In this document: piece after piece, positions 7,854 through 17,669 of the stretch
Layout of the letters: the number at the start of each line of letters is the position of its first letter
Numbering within the stretch: the stretch's first letter is position 1
Assembly: GCF_000016825.1 (NCBI RefSeq)
Contig: NC_009513.1
Location: forward strand, 317,501-381,500
Direction: 5' to 3'
DNA: 64,000 bases
Source: Limosilactobacillus reuteri subsp. reuteri
GTDB taxonomy: Bacteria > Bacillota > Bacilli > Lactobacillales > Lactobacillaceae
Made by a program: the position numbers and the translations under genes
Notes under the pieces: model-generated
What the model saw: the letters and a program-made list of their open reading frames with translations, nothing else
Told to the model about the DNA's origin: nothing
Databases searched by the model: none

Positions 7854-9254
7854 ATGGCAGAAAAAAACTATTCACGTATTTATCTCGCAATTGGTTCCCT
7901 TGCATTACTAACGTTTATCGGAATTTTGAATGAAACATCGATGAACGTCACATATCCAGAATTATCTGCTCAGTTTAATGTATCGCTCGATGTTATTCAG
8001 TGGATTACAACTGGTTATTTATTGATGGTAACAATTACGATGGGGACGACTGCCTATCTATTACGCCAGTATCAAGCACGCTGTTTGCACTTATTTGCAG
8101 TATCATTTTTCATTATTGGTGACTTGATGTGTGCTTTGACTGGTAACTTTCCTATTTTGTTAACGGGGAGATTGATTCAAGCAATTGCTACTGGGTTAGC
8201 AACGCCAATTATGTTCCATTTAATTTTTACGGAGATTCCGCGTGAAAGAATTGGCATGATGACCGGAATGGCTGCAATGGTTATTTCGTTTGCGCCAGCG
8301 TTGGGACCAACATATGGTGGGGTCGTTTCAGAAATGCTATCATGGCGGATGATCTTTTGGATTTTACTACCAATTGTTTTGATTAGTCTTGTATGCGGTC
8401 AACTTTTTATTCGTAATAAACCGCTTGGAAATGATAAAGCATTTAGTTATGGAAGCTTAATTACACTGGCAATTGCCCTTATTAGTATAATTAGTGCAGT
8501 TTCTTCAATTGGGAAACAAGGATTTGGAAAGCAGTTTTGGCTTTTATTATTGGTAGCAATTATTTTCTTTAGCGCCTTTATCTATATCAATAATCATGGT
8601 AAATCAGAATTGTTTGACTTAAGGGTGTTTAAGGTTGTCCCATTACGGCTATCAACTGTCACTTATTTTAATTTACAGTTTATTAATATTGGAATTTCGC
8701 TTGTTATTCCTATTTACGTTCAATATGTTTTGCACTCTTCGGCAATTGTCGCGGGTCTTATTTTATTTCCCGGGTCATTAATCGGTGCTTTTATCTCGCC
8801 ATTTGCTGGAACTTTGGCTGATCGTTATGGTTTTGCTACGCCAGTTATTTCTGGGGGAACTCTTTTGGTTATTGGGACAAGTTGCTTCAGTATTTTCCAA
8901 CGTCATTTAACGCCATTACTAATAACGATCTTCTTTGTTATTTTGCGAATTGGATTTAACTTTGCCTTTTCTAATACGATTTCCAATGCCTCAATGTTAG
9001 TTCAACCGCAAAATGCCCCCGATGTAAACTCAATCTTTAATATGGTCCAACAATTTGCCGGCTCACTGGGAACTAGTCTTCTGGCCTCCACAATTGCTTT
9101 ATTCCAAATGAGCAACAGCGGTTCACTGATGGGACGTACGTACGCCGGAGGACGATTTGATTTTATCTTATTGGGCGTTTTAGCAATCGTTACTTTATTA
9201 ACAATGGTTACTAATTATCGCATGCAACAAAAGAAGGAAAGTATTTCTCAATAA
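7854..9254 (+). CDS. MFS transporter, EmrB/QacA (DHA2) type
   Basis: A 466-residue, very hydrophobic protein with repeated membrane helices. The N-terminal half carries NVTYPELSAQFNVSLDVIQWITTGY, typical of drug:H+ antiporter family 2, and the loop LTGRLIQAIATGLATPIMF resembling the DHA motif. RERIGMMTGMAAMVISFAPALGPTYGG matches antiporter motif C. The likely role is proton-driven drug or metabolite export; the substrate is not predictable. ATG 7854 has AAGGAGG about 11 nt upstream. It is probably monocistronic. Confidence 0.88.
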   Translation: MAEKNYSRIYLAIGSLALLTFIGILNETSMNVTYPELSAQFNVSLDVIQWITTGYLLMVTITMGTTAYLLRQYQARCLHLFAVSFFIIGDLMCALTGNFPILLTGRLIQAIATGLATPIMFHLIFTEIPRERIGMMTGMAAMVISFAPALGPTYGGVVSEMLSWRMIFWILLPIVLISLVCGQLFIRNKPLGNDKAFSYGSLITLAIALISIISAVSSIGKQGFGKQFWLLLLVAIIFFSAFIYINNHGKSELFDLRVFKVVPLRLSTVTYFNLQFINIGISLVIPIYVQYVLHSSAIVAGLILFPGSLIGAFISPFAGTLADRYGFATPVISGGTLLVIGTSCFSIFQRHLTPLLITIFFVILRIGFNFAFSNTISNASMLVQPQNAPDVNSIFNMVQQFAGSLGTSLLASTIALFQMSNSGSLMGRTYAGGRFDFILLGVLAIVTLLTMVTNYRMQQKKESISQ

Positions 9255-9344
9255 GTGGTTGAATTAGCCTGACAAGAATGTAATAATGTGGCTTGATTAA
9301 TACAAGTTATTACAGGTTTTTAAAGAAAGTGACTATAAGTTAAA

Positions 9345-10994
9345 ATGATACATTCTATCGTTCACTTTATGGTGAGCAATCAGGTTTTTACGCTGTTTAT
9401 TTGTCTTGCAATTGGCTTTTTGATTGGAAACTATAAAATTGCGGGTAAATTTAATATTGGAGCAACGGTGGGAACGTTAATTGTGACCTTAATCGTGGGG
9501 CAGATTGGGAGTTTCCCCCGGGATGAAATGTTGGGAACGATTTTCTTTGGCGCCTTCATGTTCTCTGTTGGTTATCGGATCGGACCCCAGTTATTAGTTA
9601 GTTTGAAATTATTTGGGGTTCGCATTTTAATCGCTAGTATTTTCTGGATGGTTGTTGCGTTCTTAGTTGGGTGGAGTCTTTTTTCTGCCTTTAAGATTGG
9701 CCCGGGGATCGCTGCTGGAGTTATTTCCGGGGCCCTCACCCAGTCAGCTACCGTGGCCAGTTCGTTGCAAACGATTGGATCATTGCCAGTTAGTCAAAGC
9801 GTTAGGGCAACTTATGAGGCGCAGCTCCCGGTTGCTTATGCTTTAACATACGTTTTTGGGACGTTAGGGGTAATTATCTTTTTACGTGACCTAGCACCTA
9901 AAATTTTGGGGATTTCAATTGCTGAACAGGGTCCTAAAATGGCTGAACATTATCACTTTCATGCTAAAAACCCGAACCCAACGTGGCGACGAACATATCG
10001 CATTGCAGATGATTCACCGCTTGTCGGCAAAACGCTTGAGGAATTTAATCGGCGGTCTAATTACCGGATTATTGGGTTAGCTGCTTTTCATGATGGCAAA
10101 ATGACTGACCACCTTGAATATCAATTGCAGGTTGGCGACTTGCTAACTGTTATTGGTTACGCCGTTCATTTCGATCGGTTAATGCGAGTGCCAGGTTTAA
10201 CAGAAGTATTGACGCCAACCAATGCGCCGCGTGAACGAGCTTTTGTTCTGGGGAAAAACTTTAAACCGAGTGAATTAGCTCTTCTGCGTCAACACGGGGT
10301 TTTTGTGAATATTCAAGACCCAATCAGTGGAAATCAACAATTGATTAACCAGTTGCGACCAGGGGATGTGATTTCATTGACTGGGAATACATCGCGAACC
10401 AAGGCAATCTTAAAAAAGATGGGACGTTGGAAAGCTGCAGATACAGCAATGAATTATTCTTTATTCTCTTTAGGAATCGGTTGTGCTTCCCTTTTAGGAA
10501 TTATCGGGCTAAAATTAAATAGTATTCCGTTGCAACTAGGGAATGGAACGGCGGCTTTGATCATGGGACTAATCTTGAGTTCGTGGATTGAACGTCACCG
10601 TGACCGTAAATCCATCCCTGTAACGGTAACCAGCTTTCTTCAGAGTTTTGGACTAACGCTTTTTGTGGGGACAGTTGGTTTACAATCAGCTCAAGCATTT
10701 ACAAGTGCAATTAAGTCGTTAGGTATCGGGGTCTTATTTATTGGGGCGATGATTTCAATAATGCCACATTTGCTAACGATGTTCTTTGGACGCTATGTAT
10801 TGAAAATGGAACCTCTTGCTTTAATTGGAGCAATGACAGGTTCGGGAACGATCGCAGCGGCAATGAATGAGATTTCGCAAAAAGCAGGTCCGGAAGGTGG
10901 CGCATATTATGCGGCTGCCTTTACTCCGGCGTTTGTAGTTGGTAATATTGGAATTACATTACTAGGGCCGATTTTTGTGGCGCTACTATCATAA
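9345..10994 (+). CDS. Aspartate:alanine exchanger family transporter (AspT-like)
   Basis: A 549-residue membrane protein with an AspT/AAEx layout: five or so N-terminal helices, a large central cytoplasmic region with two TrkA-C (RCK_C) like modules (first around RIADDSPLVGKTLEEFNRRS and GDLLTVIGY), then about five more helices. The conserved GALTQSATVASSLQTIG and GAMTGSGTIAAAMNEI segments occur once in each half. Known members exchange aspartate for alanine across the membrane, the exchange being electrogenic. The next gene, 32 nt downstream, is an aspartate racemase, which supports an acidic amino acid as substrate. Confidence 0.9.
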   Translation: MIHSIVHFMVSNQVFTLFICLAIGFLIGNYKIAGKFNIGATVGTLIVTLIVGQIGSFPRDEMLGTIFFGAFMFSVGYRIGPQLLVSLKLFGVRILIASIFWMVVAFLVGWSLFSAFKIGPGIAAGVISGALTQSATVASSLQTIGSLPVSQSVRATYEAQLPVAYALTYVFGTLGVIIFLRDLAPKILGISIAEQGPKMAEHYHFHAKNPNPTWRRTYRIADDSPLVGKTLEEFNRRSNYRIIGLAAFHDGKMTDHLEYQLQVGDLLTVIGYAVHFDRLMRVPGLTEVLTPTNAPRERAFVLGKNFKPSELALLRQHGVFVNIQDPISGNQQLINQLRPGDVISLTGNTSRTKAILKKMGRWKAADTAMNYSLFSLGIGCASLLGIIGLKLNSIPLQLGNGTAALIMGLILSSWIERHRDRKSIPVTVTSFLQSFGLTLFVGTVGLQSAQAFTSAIKSLGIGVLFIGAMISIMPHLLTMFFGRYVLKMEPLALIGAMTGSGTIAAAMNEISQKAGPEGGAYYAAAFTPAFVVGNIGITLLGPIFVALLS

Positions 10995-11026
10995 TTTATC
11001 GCTTAGAAAGGGCGTGCAAAATTATA

Positions 11027-11737
11027 ATGCAACAATTTTTTACAATTTTAGGTGGAATGGGGACGCTGGCAACAGAGAGTTATGTACGTCTGTTAGATAA
11101 AAGAACGCCAATTCATTGTGATCAAGATTACTTAAACTATTTAGTTGTTAACCATGCAACCGTTCCTGATCGTACTACATGGATTCTCGATCATAGTCAA
11201 CCAGATCCTAATGAGGCCCTGATTGAAGATATTAAACAGCAAAGTCTTTTGAATCCTGCATTCTTTGTTTTAATTTGTAATACAGCCCATTACTCTTTTG
11301 ATAAGTTACAGGCAGCAACGGAGATTCCGATTCTCAACATGCTGCAAGAAACGGTTAACGAGATCAAGAAGATTAAGCCGGATGCAAAGCGGGTTGGCCT
11401 ATTAGCCACTAAGGGAACTTTGGCAGCTAACTTATATGATCCTTATATTGAGAAGGCTGGGTATGAGCTTATCAAGCCAACTCCTGAGATTGCCGATATG
11501 ACAGAAGACTTGATTTACCATGATATCAAAGAGGCTGGTCATTCTGATGGCAAGAAGTATCATGAGCTAGTACGGAAAATGATTGAAGAACAAGGAGTAG
11601 ATGTAGTAGTTTTGGGTTGTACTGAATTATCTTTTGCAGAAGAGATGGACCCTGAAACTAAGTACCCTGTTGCCGATTCACAATCAATTATTGTTGATCG
11701 CTCCCTTGAACGCGCATTGAAATTACGCCAAAAATAA
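11027..11737 (+). CDS. Aspartate/glutamate racemase family protein
   Basis: A 236-residue cofactor-independent racemase of the Asp/Glu superfamily. The two catalytic cysteines are in place: C84 in LICNTAHYSF and C198 in VVLGCTELSF. The N-terminal LGGMGTLATESY is the aspartate-racemase signature. It likely interconverts L- and D-aspartate for cell-wall use or catabolism. The spacing from the AspT-like gene (32 nt, no terminator) suggests one operon. Glutamate racemase MurI is less likely because the YGMG/TLAT N-terminus fits the aspartate subfamily. Confidence 0.9.
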   Translation: MQQFFTILGGMGTLATESYVRLLDKRTPIHCDQDYLNYLVVNHATVPDRTTWILDHSQPDPNEALIEDIKQQSLLNPAFFVLICNTAHYSFDKLQAATEIPILNMLQETVNEIKKIKPDAKRVGLLATKGTLAANLYDPYIEKAGYELIKPTPEIADMTEDLIYHDIKEAGHSDGKKYHELVRKMIEEQGVDVVVLGCTELSFAEEMDPETKYPVADSQSIIVDRSLERALKLRQK

Positions 11738-11745
11738 TAAAAATT

Positions 11746-11797
11746 AAAAATTAGAGACCGGGGAAGGGGAATAGTTCCAACGGTCTCTAATTTTTAT
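11746..11797 (+). terminator. Terminator of the antiporter-racemase operon
   Basis: A perfect 14-bp stem AAAATTAGAGACCG/CGGTCTCTAATTTT is followed by T-rich sequence. Confidence 0.9.
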
Positions 11798-11845
11798 TAA
11801 TTTTTTGCCGATATTTTAAGAAATTGGTCTAGATTTTTGGGAATG

Positions 11846-11881
11846 GTGTAAAATATACACATGCGCAATGTTTAGCAAACA
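11846..11881 (+). promoter_or_regulatory. Dyads in the GntR promoter region (possible autoregulatory operators)
   Basis: GTGTA-5-TACAC (11846-11860) overlaps a TAAAAT -10-like box. TGTTTAGCAAACA (11869-11881) is a second perfect dyad. GntR regulators commonly bind such dyads in their own promoters. Assignment to this regulator is inference. Confidence 0.45.
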
Positions 11882-11902
11882 ATGGCGTAAGGAGGAAAGA
11901 AA

Positions 11903-12604
11903 ATGAGTTCACCTGTTTATATTCAAATTCACAATCAGTTAAGACAAAACATTGAAGATGGTGAGTGGAAAGTTGGCGATAAAATTCCCGCTGAACGCGA
12001 ACTCGCTAATGATTTTGGCGTCAGTCGAATGACTTTGCGGCAAGCAATTCAAGCATTAGTTGATGAAGGAATTCTTGAACGAAGAGTTGGCTCTGGAACT
12101 TTTGTCGCTAATCGCAAAGTCCAAGAAAAGATGTCAGGAATAACGAGCTTTACTGAATTAATGCACGCGACAGGGAAGAAAGCTGCTAGTAAGACAATTT
12201 CTTACCACTTGACGATCCCTTCGCAAACAGAGGTTGAAAAGCTAAAGTTAGCCCCAGATGAACAGGTTTTACGAATGGAACGGGTTCGTTATGGAAATGA
12301 TGTGCCAATTTGTTATGAAATCGCAACCGTTCCTGCTAACCTCGTTCAAAAATTTAGCAAAGAAGAAATTACCACATCTTTTTATCGGACGTTAGAAAAA
12401 AAGGCGAACCTTTATCCTGGTCATGCAACCCAGCATATTTCAGCAACGAAGGCGACGGAAAAGATTGCTAATTACTTGCAGATTAAACGTGGAGATGCGC
12501 TCTTGCGAATGACCCAACTATCTTACTTGCAAGATGGTCGTCCTTTTGAATATGTCCACACTCAATATGTTGGATCACGGTTTGAATTTGTCTTTGAAAA
12601 GTAA
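11903..12604 (+). CDS. GntR family transcriptional regulator (HutC type)
   Basis: A 233-residue regulator. The N-terminal winged helix-turn-helix of the GntR family (PVYIQIHNQLRQNIEDGEW, GDKIPAERELANDFGVSRMTLRQAIQAL, RRVGSGTFV) spans about 1-75. The remainder is a UTRA ligand-binding domain, placing it in the HutC subfamily, which usually binds small metabolites such as sugars, histidine-pathway intermediates or nucleosides. The start has AAGGAGG 10 nt upstream. It lies 61 nt upstream of pncB in the same direction with no clear terminator between them, so control of NAD salvage is a reasonable hypothesis. The ligand is unknown. Confidence 0.92.
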   Translation: MSSPVYIQIHNQLRQNIEDGEWKVGDKIPAERELANDFGVSRMTLRQAIQALVDEGILERRVGSGTFVANRKVQEKMSGITSFTELMHATGKKAASKTISYHLTIPSQTEVEKLKLAPDEQVLRMERVRYGNDVPICYEIATVPANLVQKFSKEEITTSFYRTLEKKANLYPGHATQHISATKATEKIANYLQIKRGDALLRMTQLSYLQDGRPFEYVHTQYVGSRFEFVFEK

Positions 12605-12665
12605 TCAAGACAAATCCATGTTACAATACTGATTAACGATATTACTTTTGAGAGGAATTATACTA

Positions 12666-14132
12666 ATGAAATTTGATTATCCGGATGATAGCCTTACCCT
12701 GCATACTGATGCGTATGAATTGAGTATGATGCAGACCTACTGGAAAAAAGGAATGGGTAACCGCCGTGCTGTCTTTGAGGCCTTCTTCCGTAAAATGCCA
12801 TTTAATAATGGGTACGCTGTTTTTGCCGGGTTAGATCACATTATTCGCTATGTAAAACAATTACATTTTACTGATAGCGACATTGAATACTTAAAGTCTA
12901 CGAATCAATTTGATGATGACTTTCTAGAATATTTACGTAACTTTAAATTTACGGGTTCAATCAACAGCTTTGAAGAAGGAGATCTGGTATTTAACCATGA
13001 GCCTATTATTCAGGTTGATGCGCCGATTATTGAGGGCCAATTGATTGAAACGGCAATTTTAAATATTCTTAATTATCAGATTATGATTGCGACAAAGGCT
13101 TCACGGATTAAGTCGATTGTCGGTAACCAAACTGTAATGGAATTTGGCTCACGCCGGGCACAGGAACTGGATGCGGCTTTGTGGGGAACGCGAGCAGCAT
13201 ATATTGGTGGCTTCGATGCTACAAGTAACGTCCGTGCAGGTAAATTATTTGGTATCCCGATTTCAGGAACCCATGCCCATGCTCTTGTGCAGGTATACAT
13301 GAATGATTATGACGCATTTAAAGCATATGCAGAAACTCATCATAATTGTGTCTTTCTTGTGGATACTTTTGATACCTTAAAGAGTGGGGTTCCTAATGCA
13401 ATTAAGGTTGCTAAGGAATTTGGCGATAAAATTAACTTTATCGGTGTCCGCATTGACAGTGGTGATATGGCCTACCTATCTAAAAAAGTACGCAAAATGT
13501 TGGATGATGCTGGTTTCCCAGACGCAAAAATCATCGCATCTAATGGCTTAGATGAAAAGACAATTCAAAACTTGCAAATGCAAGGGGCGAAGATTGATAC
13601 ATGGGGAATCGGGACTAAGCTAATTACTGCCTATGACCAACCAACTTTAGGGGCCGTATACAAATTAGTCGCTATTGAAGATGAAGATGGCCAACTTGTT
13701 GATACGATTAAGATCTCTAATAATGTTGGTAAAATGTCAACTCCCGGCAAAAAACAAGTATGGCGGATTAACGATCGTGGAGACGGCAAGAGTGAAGGGG
13801 ATTATATTACATTAGTTGATGAGGATCCTCGTAATGAAAAGTCACTCAATATGTTCAATCCTAACTTCCCACTCCAGCAAAAAGACGTGGAAGATTTTAC
13901 TGCCCGGCCAATGCTAAAGCCAATCTGGCAAGATGGTAAGTATGTTTATGATGAACCGACCTTAGAGGAGAGCCGTCAACACCGTTTCGATAGCTTAAAT
14001 GCTTTATGGGATGAATATAAACGCGATTTAAACCCAGAAGTATACCCAGTCGATTTATCACAGAAATGCTATGATAATAAACTTAAATTAATTCACCAAG
14101 TTCATGAATATGTTAAATCATTGAGTAAGTAG
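12666..14132 (+). CDS. pncB: Nicotinate phosphoribosyltransferase
   Basis: A 488-residue enzyme that converts nicotinate and PRPP (with ATP) to nicotinate mononucleotide, the first step of NAD salvage. Family features include LHTDAYELSMMQTYWKKG at the N-terminus, FEAFFRKMPFNNGYAVFAGL, EFGSRRAQ, SGTHAHALVQ, and VRIDSGDMAYLSKKVR with IIASNGLDE. The frame is open from a TTG at 12648, but ATG 12666 has AGAGGA 9 nt upstream and gives the normal N-terminus. It is followed after 12 nt by nadE, forming a two-gene salvage operon. Confidence 0.96.
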   Translation: MKFDYPDDSLTLHTDAYELSMMQTYWKKGMGNRRAVFEAFFRKMPFNNGYAVFAGLDHIIRYVKQLHFTDSDIEYLKSTNQFDDDFLEYLRNFKFTGSINSFEEGDLVFNHEPIIQVDAPIIEGQLIETAILNILNYQIMIATKASRIKSIVGNQTVMEFGSRRAQELDAALWGTRAAYIGGFDATSNVRAGKLFGIPISGTHAHALVQVYMNDYDAFKAYAETHHNCVFLVDTFDTLKSGVPNAIKVAKEFGDKINFIGVRIDSGDMAYLSKKVRKMLDDAGFPDAKIIASNGLDEKTIQNLQMQGAKIDTWGIGTKLITAYDQPTLGAVYKLVAIEDEDGQLVDTIKISNNVGKMSTPGKKQVWRINDRGDGKSEGDYITLVDEDPRNEKSLNMFNPNFPLQQKDVEDFTARPMLKPIWQDGKYVYDEPTLEESRQHRFDSLNALWDEYKRDLNPEVYPVDLSQKCYDNKLKLIHQVHEYVKSLSK

Positions 14133-14144
14133 AGGTAATCTGTA

Positions 14145-14972
14145 GTGCGAAAGTATCAAGAAGAAATAATTAATGCATTAGGCGTTAACTCGCAAATTGA
14201 TCCCCAAGCAGAAGTAACTAAACGTGTTCAGTTCATCTGTGATTTTCTCCAAACCACTAAGATGAAGGCCTTAGTATTAGGAATTTCTGGTGGCCAAGAT
14301 TCAAGTTTGGCGGGGCGGCTTTCACAATTGGCAGTCGAAAAGCTGCGGGAAGAGACTGGCGACAATGAATACCAATTTATCGCAGTCCGGTTGCCATATG
14401 GTGAGCAAGCTGATGAGTCAGATGCAATGTTTGCAATTAATGACTTTATTAAACCTGATAAAATAATGCGGGTTAATATTAAGGCGGCTACTGATGCGAT
14501 GGTAGCATCCTTAAACGAAGCAGGCACGCCAATTAGCGATTTTAGTAAGGGAAACATTAAAGCCCGAGAACGAATGATTGTCCAATATGCTATTGGTGGA
14601 GAAAACAAAGGAGCTGTAGTGGGAACAGACCACGCCGCTGAAGCAGTAACTGGTTTTTACACTAAGTTTGGGGATGGCGGTGCAGATATTACGCCACTTT
14701 CTGGATTGGATAAGCGACAGGGAAAGGCCTTATTACAATACTTAGGAGCACCAGCAAAGCTTTATGATAAAACACCAACCGCAGACTTGGAAGAAGACAA
14801 ACCAATGCGTCCCGATGAAGAAGCGCTTGGTGTTCGCTATGATGAAATTGATGACTACTTAGAAGGTCGTGAAGTTTCGCCAGCAGCTGCCGAAAAAATT
14901 GAAAGCTGGTATCGGCGAACTCAACATAAGCGTCACTTACCGATTGCTCCATATGATACTTGGTGGAAGTAA
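14145..14972 (+). CDS. nadE: NH3-dependent NAD+ synthetase
   Basis: A 275-residue enzyme completing NAD synthesis: deamido-NAD + ATP + NH3 to NAD+. The PP-loop ATP-pyrophosphatase motif SGGQDS (48-53) is clear, and [22 protein letters not shown] plus [21 protein letters not shown] are family hallmarks. No glutaminase domain is present, so it uses free ammonia, as in Bacillus and E. coli. The start codon is GTG 14145 with AGAGGTAA upstream. Together with pncB it makes NAD from nicotinate; nadD must lie elsewhere. Confidence 0.97.
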   Translation: MRKYQEEIINALGVNSQIDPQAEVTKRVQFICDFLQTTKMKALVLGISGGQDSSLAGRLSQLAVEKLREETGDNEYQFIAVRLPYGEQADESDAMFAINDFIKPDKIMRVNIKAATDAMVASLNEAGTPISDFSKGNIKARERMIVQYAIGGENKGAVVGTDHAAEAVTGFYTKFGDGGADITPLSGLDKRQGKALLQYLGAPAKLYDKTPTADLEEDKPMRPDEEALGVRYDEIDDYLEGREVSPAAAEKIESWYRRTQHKRHLPIAPYDTWWK

Positions 14973-15037
14973 ATTGATAATAAAATGGGAGGCTGGGAAT
15001 CAACTCAGTCTCTTTACTAGTTTTAAGGAGAATGATG

Positions 15038-17215
15038 ATGGAAGAGGAAACACTTCAACTTGTTAGTAAACAATTACCGGATATTCGCCCTCAACAAATT
15101 AAAGCGGCCCTCGGATTAATGGATGAAGGAAATACAATTCCTTTCATTGCCCGTTACCGTAAAGAAATGACGGGCACGCTTGATGAAGTTCAATTACAAG
15201 CGATCCGGGATGAATATCACCGGGTAACGACATTGCGGGAACGTCAAGCAACAGTTATCAATAAAATTAAAGAGCTCGGGAAGTTAACCCCGGCGCTCGA
15301 AAAGCAAATTAACAGTGCGACCGAATTGCAAGAAGTAGAAGACCTTTACTTGCCATATAAGCAAAAGCGGCAGACAAAGGCCCAACAAGCTCGTGAACAT
15401 GGCTTAGCACCGTTAGCAAATTGGCTGCTCTCTTATCCTGATGATGATTTAAGTGCGAAGGCGCAAGAGTTTATTAACGATGATGTTCCTGATGCTGAGA
15501 GCGCATTAACAGGCGCCCATGAAATTTTGGCTGAAGCAATTAGTGAAATGGCCACGGTACGAAGCTGGTTGCGAAATTATACTGCTCAACACGGTCAATT
15601 AGAGACAAGCGTAAAACGTGATGGCGAAGAAAAGGATGAACTGGGGACTTACAAGCAGTACTATGAGTTCACTAGTCCAGTTCAAAAATTGAATTCTTAT
15701 CAAATTTTGGCTTTTAACCGCGGAGAAAAAGAAGGGATTATTAACGCCAAAATCACTTTAGATGAAGAACCGGTGATGAATTATCTTCGTTTCCGTTTGA
15801 TTAAAACTAGCAAGAAAAATGATGCGACTGCCTTTATTGAGGAAGCTTACAAGGATGCTTACAAGCGTTTCTTGGGTCCTGCAATTGAACGGGAACTGCG
15901 GCGGCAATTAACAGAGGGCGCTGATGAACAGGCGATTAAGGTCTTTGGTGAAAATCTCTATCATTTATTGATGCAAGCACCAATTAAGGGAAAAGTTGTG
16001 TTAGGATTTGACCCTGCTTACCGAACCGGTTGTAAGTTGGCGGTTCTTGATGAAAATGGGAAGTTTTTAACTAAGGCAGTTATCTATCCACACAAACCAG
16101 CACCAGAAAAGCAACGCGCGACAGCAGAAAGTGAGTTTATTGACTTACTAGAAAAGTACCACGTTGAAATGATTGCGATTGGTAACGGGACAGCTAGCCG
16201 AGAATCAGAACAATTTGTTGCGGAAGCACTTAAAAAGATCAAACGGCCAATCTATTATGTCATCGTAAATGAAGCCGGTGCCTCTGTTTACTCTGCAAGT
16301 AAGGAAGCACGTGATGAATTTCCTGACTTGCATGTTGAACAGCGAAGTGCGATTAGTATCGGTCGTCGTTTGCAAGACCCACTTGCCGAATTAGTCAAGA
16401 TTGATCCCCAAGCGGTTGGTGTTGGGCAATACCAGCATGATTTGCCGAAGAAAGAATTGAATGGGGAACTGGAAACAATTGTAGAACGGGCGGTAAACCG
16501 GGTAGGAGTAAACCTCAACACAGCTAGTTACCAATTATTGACGCGAATTTCCGGGCTTAATAAAACGATTGCTAAAAATATCGTTACCTATCGAGATGAA
16601 AATGGACGTTACACAAACCGGACACAGTTAAAGAAAGTGCCACGGTTAGGACCTAAAGCTTATCAACAATCAGTCGGGTTCTTACGGATTATTGGTGGCG
16701 AAAATCCATTAGATAACACCGATGTCCACCCAGAAAGTTACCAGGTGGCGGAAAAAATTATTCAAGCGGCAGGGATTAATGTCGATGAGTTGGGAACGCC
16801 AAGTGCTGATGATAAGTTAAAGAAAATTGATGTTAAGCAGTTTACGGATGATCAAGTCGGGACTGAAACCGTTACTGATATTATTTCTTCCTTGCAAAAG
16901 CCAGGCCGTGACTTGCGTGATTCAATGCCTGCTCCATTATTACGCCATGATGTAATGACAATTGAAGACCTTAAGCCGGGGATGAAACTTCAAGGAACTG
17001 TCCGGAACGTTGTCGACTTTGGAGCCTTTGTTGATATTGGTGTCAAACATGATGGGTTAGTTCATGTTTCAAAGATGAGTAAGCAGTTCATTCGTGATCC
17101 GCGAGCAATGGTAGCCGTTGGTGATATTGTTGACGTATGGATTGATGATGTCGACTTGAAGCGTCAGCGGATTCAATTAACGATGCTTGAACCGGAGACA
17201 GTCACAAATGACTAA
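15038..17215 (+). CDS. tex: RNA-binding transcription accessory protein Tex
   Basis: A 725-residue Tex protein. In order it has an N-terminal helical domain (IPFIARYRKEMTGTLDEVQL, LYLPYKQKRQTKAQQAREHGL), a YqgF/RNase H-like fold (GFDPAYRTGCKLAVLD), helix-hairpin-helix motifs (YRDENGRYTNRTQLKKVPRLG) and a C-terminal S1 RNA-binding domain (GTVRNVVDFGAFVDIGVKHDGLVH). Tex proteins bind RNA and affect transcription. Three ATGs (15032, 15035, 15038) follow AAGGAG; 15038 gives the best 7-nt spacing. The stop overlaps the start of sprT, as in the Bacillus ydcI-ydcK pair. Confidence 0.95.
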   Translation: MEEETLQLVSKQLPDIRPQQIKAALGLMDEGNTIPFIARYRKEMTGTLDEVQLQAIRDEYHRVTTLRERQATVINKIKELGKLTPALEKQINSATELQEVEDLYLPYKQKRQTKAQQAREHGLAPLANWLLSYPDDDLSAKAQEFINDDVPDAESALTGAHEILAEAISEMATVRSWLRNYTAQHGQLETSVKRDGEEKDELGTYKQYYEFTSPVQKLNSYQILAFNRGEKEGIINAKITLDEEPVMNYLRFRLIKTSKKNDATAFIEEAYKDAYKRFLGPAIERELRRQLTEGADEQAIKVFGENLYHLLMQAPIKGKVVLGFDPAYRTGCKLAVLDENGKFLTKAVIYPHKPAPEKQRATAESEFIDLLEKYHVEMIAIGNGTASRESEQFVAEALKKIKRPIYYVIVNEAGASVYSASKEARDEFPDLHVEQRSAISIGRRLQDPLAELVKIDPQAVGVGQYQHDLPKKELNGELETIVERAVNRVGVNLNTASYQLLTRISGLNKTIAKNIVTYRDENGRYTNRTQLKKVPRLGPKAYQQSVGFLRIIGGENPLDNTDVHPESYQVAEKIIQAAGINVDELGTPSADDKLKKIDVKQFTDDQVGTETVTDIISSLQKPGRDLRDSMPAPLLRHDVMTIEDLKPGMKLQGTVRNVVDFGAFVDIGVKHDGLVHVSKMSKQFIRDPRAMVAVGDIVDVWIDDVDLKRQRIQLTMLEPETVTND

Positions 17216-17660
17216 TGCTGAATTACAACAATTGACCGAACAGTGGTCGAAAGAATACTTTGGGCGCGAATTTACGCACAAGGTATTTTTTAATAAGCGG
17301 TTAAAAACAACCGGTGGACGTTATCATTTAAGTGACCATCATATTGATATCAACCCGTTAATGTATACTGAGTTTGATCTTCATAATCTGCGCCAGGTGG
17401 TTCTTCATGAGTTGTGCCATTATCATTTACATCTGCTGGGGATGGACTATCACCATCGCAGTAAGGAATTTAAAGCTCTATTGACACAGGTGGGAGGATC
17501 AAGATATGCGCCACCAACTAGTAAAAGAAAGGTAAATTCCAAGAAAAAATGGCATTATATATGTACTGGTTGTGGTGTTGAAATCGCGCGACAACGGCGT
17601 TTCAACACCCAAAGATATATTTGCCGACGATGTGGTCACAAATTTATTTTAAAAAATTGA
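17208..17660 (+). CDS. SprT-like zinc metalloprotease-domain protein
   Basis: A 150-residue SprT family protein. The HExxH zinc site is HELCHYH, followed by the third-ligand region MDYHHRSKEFKAL. A C-terminal zinc ribbon has paired cysteines, CTGC and CRRC. Eukaryotic relatives (Spartan) degrade DNA-protein crosslinks; the role in Firmicutes is not well established. The start ATG 17208 lies inside the tex stop region (8-nt overlap), indicating translational coupling. The frame opens earlier at a TTG, which lacks an RBS. Confidence 0.92.
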   Translation: MTNAELQQLTEQWSKEYFGREFTHKVFFNKRLKTTGGRYHLSDHHIDINPLMYTEFDLHNLRQVVLHELCHYHLHLLGMDYHHRSKEFKALLTQVGGSRYAPPTSKRKVNSKKKWHYICTGCGVEIARQRRFNTQRYICRRCGHKFILKN

Positions 17661-17669
17661 AAAAAGTTG

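Noticed and set aside
14228..14608. 126-residue minus-strand ORF opposite nadE
   Set aside because: It is antisense to a conserved gene and has no credible start signals.
14985..15025. Possible terminator GAGGCTG/CAGTCTC between nadE and tex
   Set aside because: The stem is short with a long loop and no clear T run, so it was not listed as a feature.
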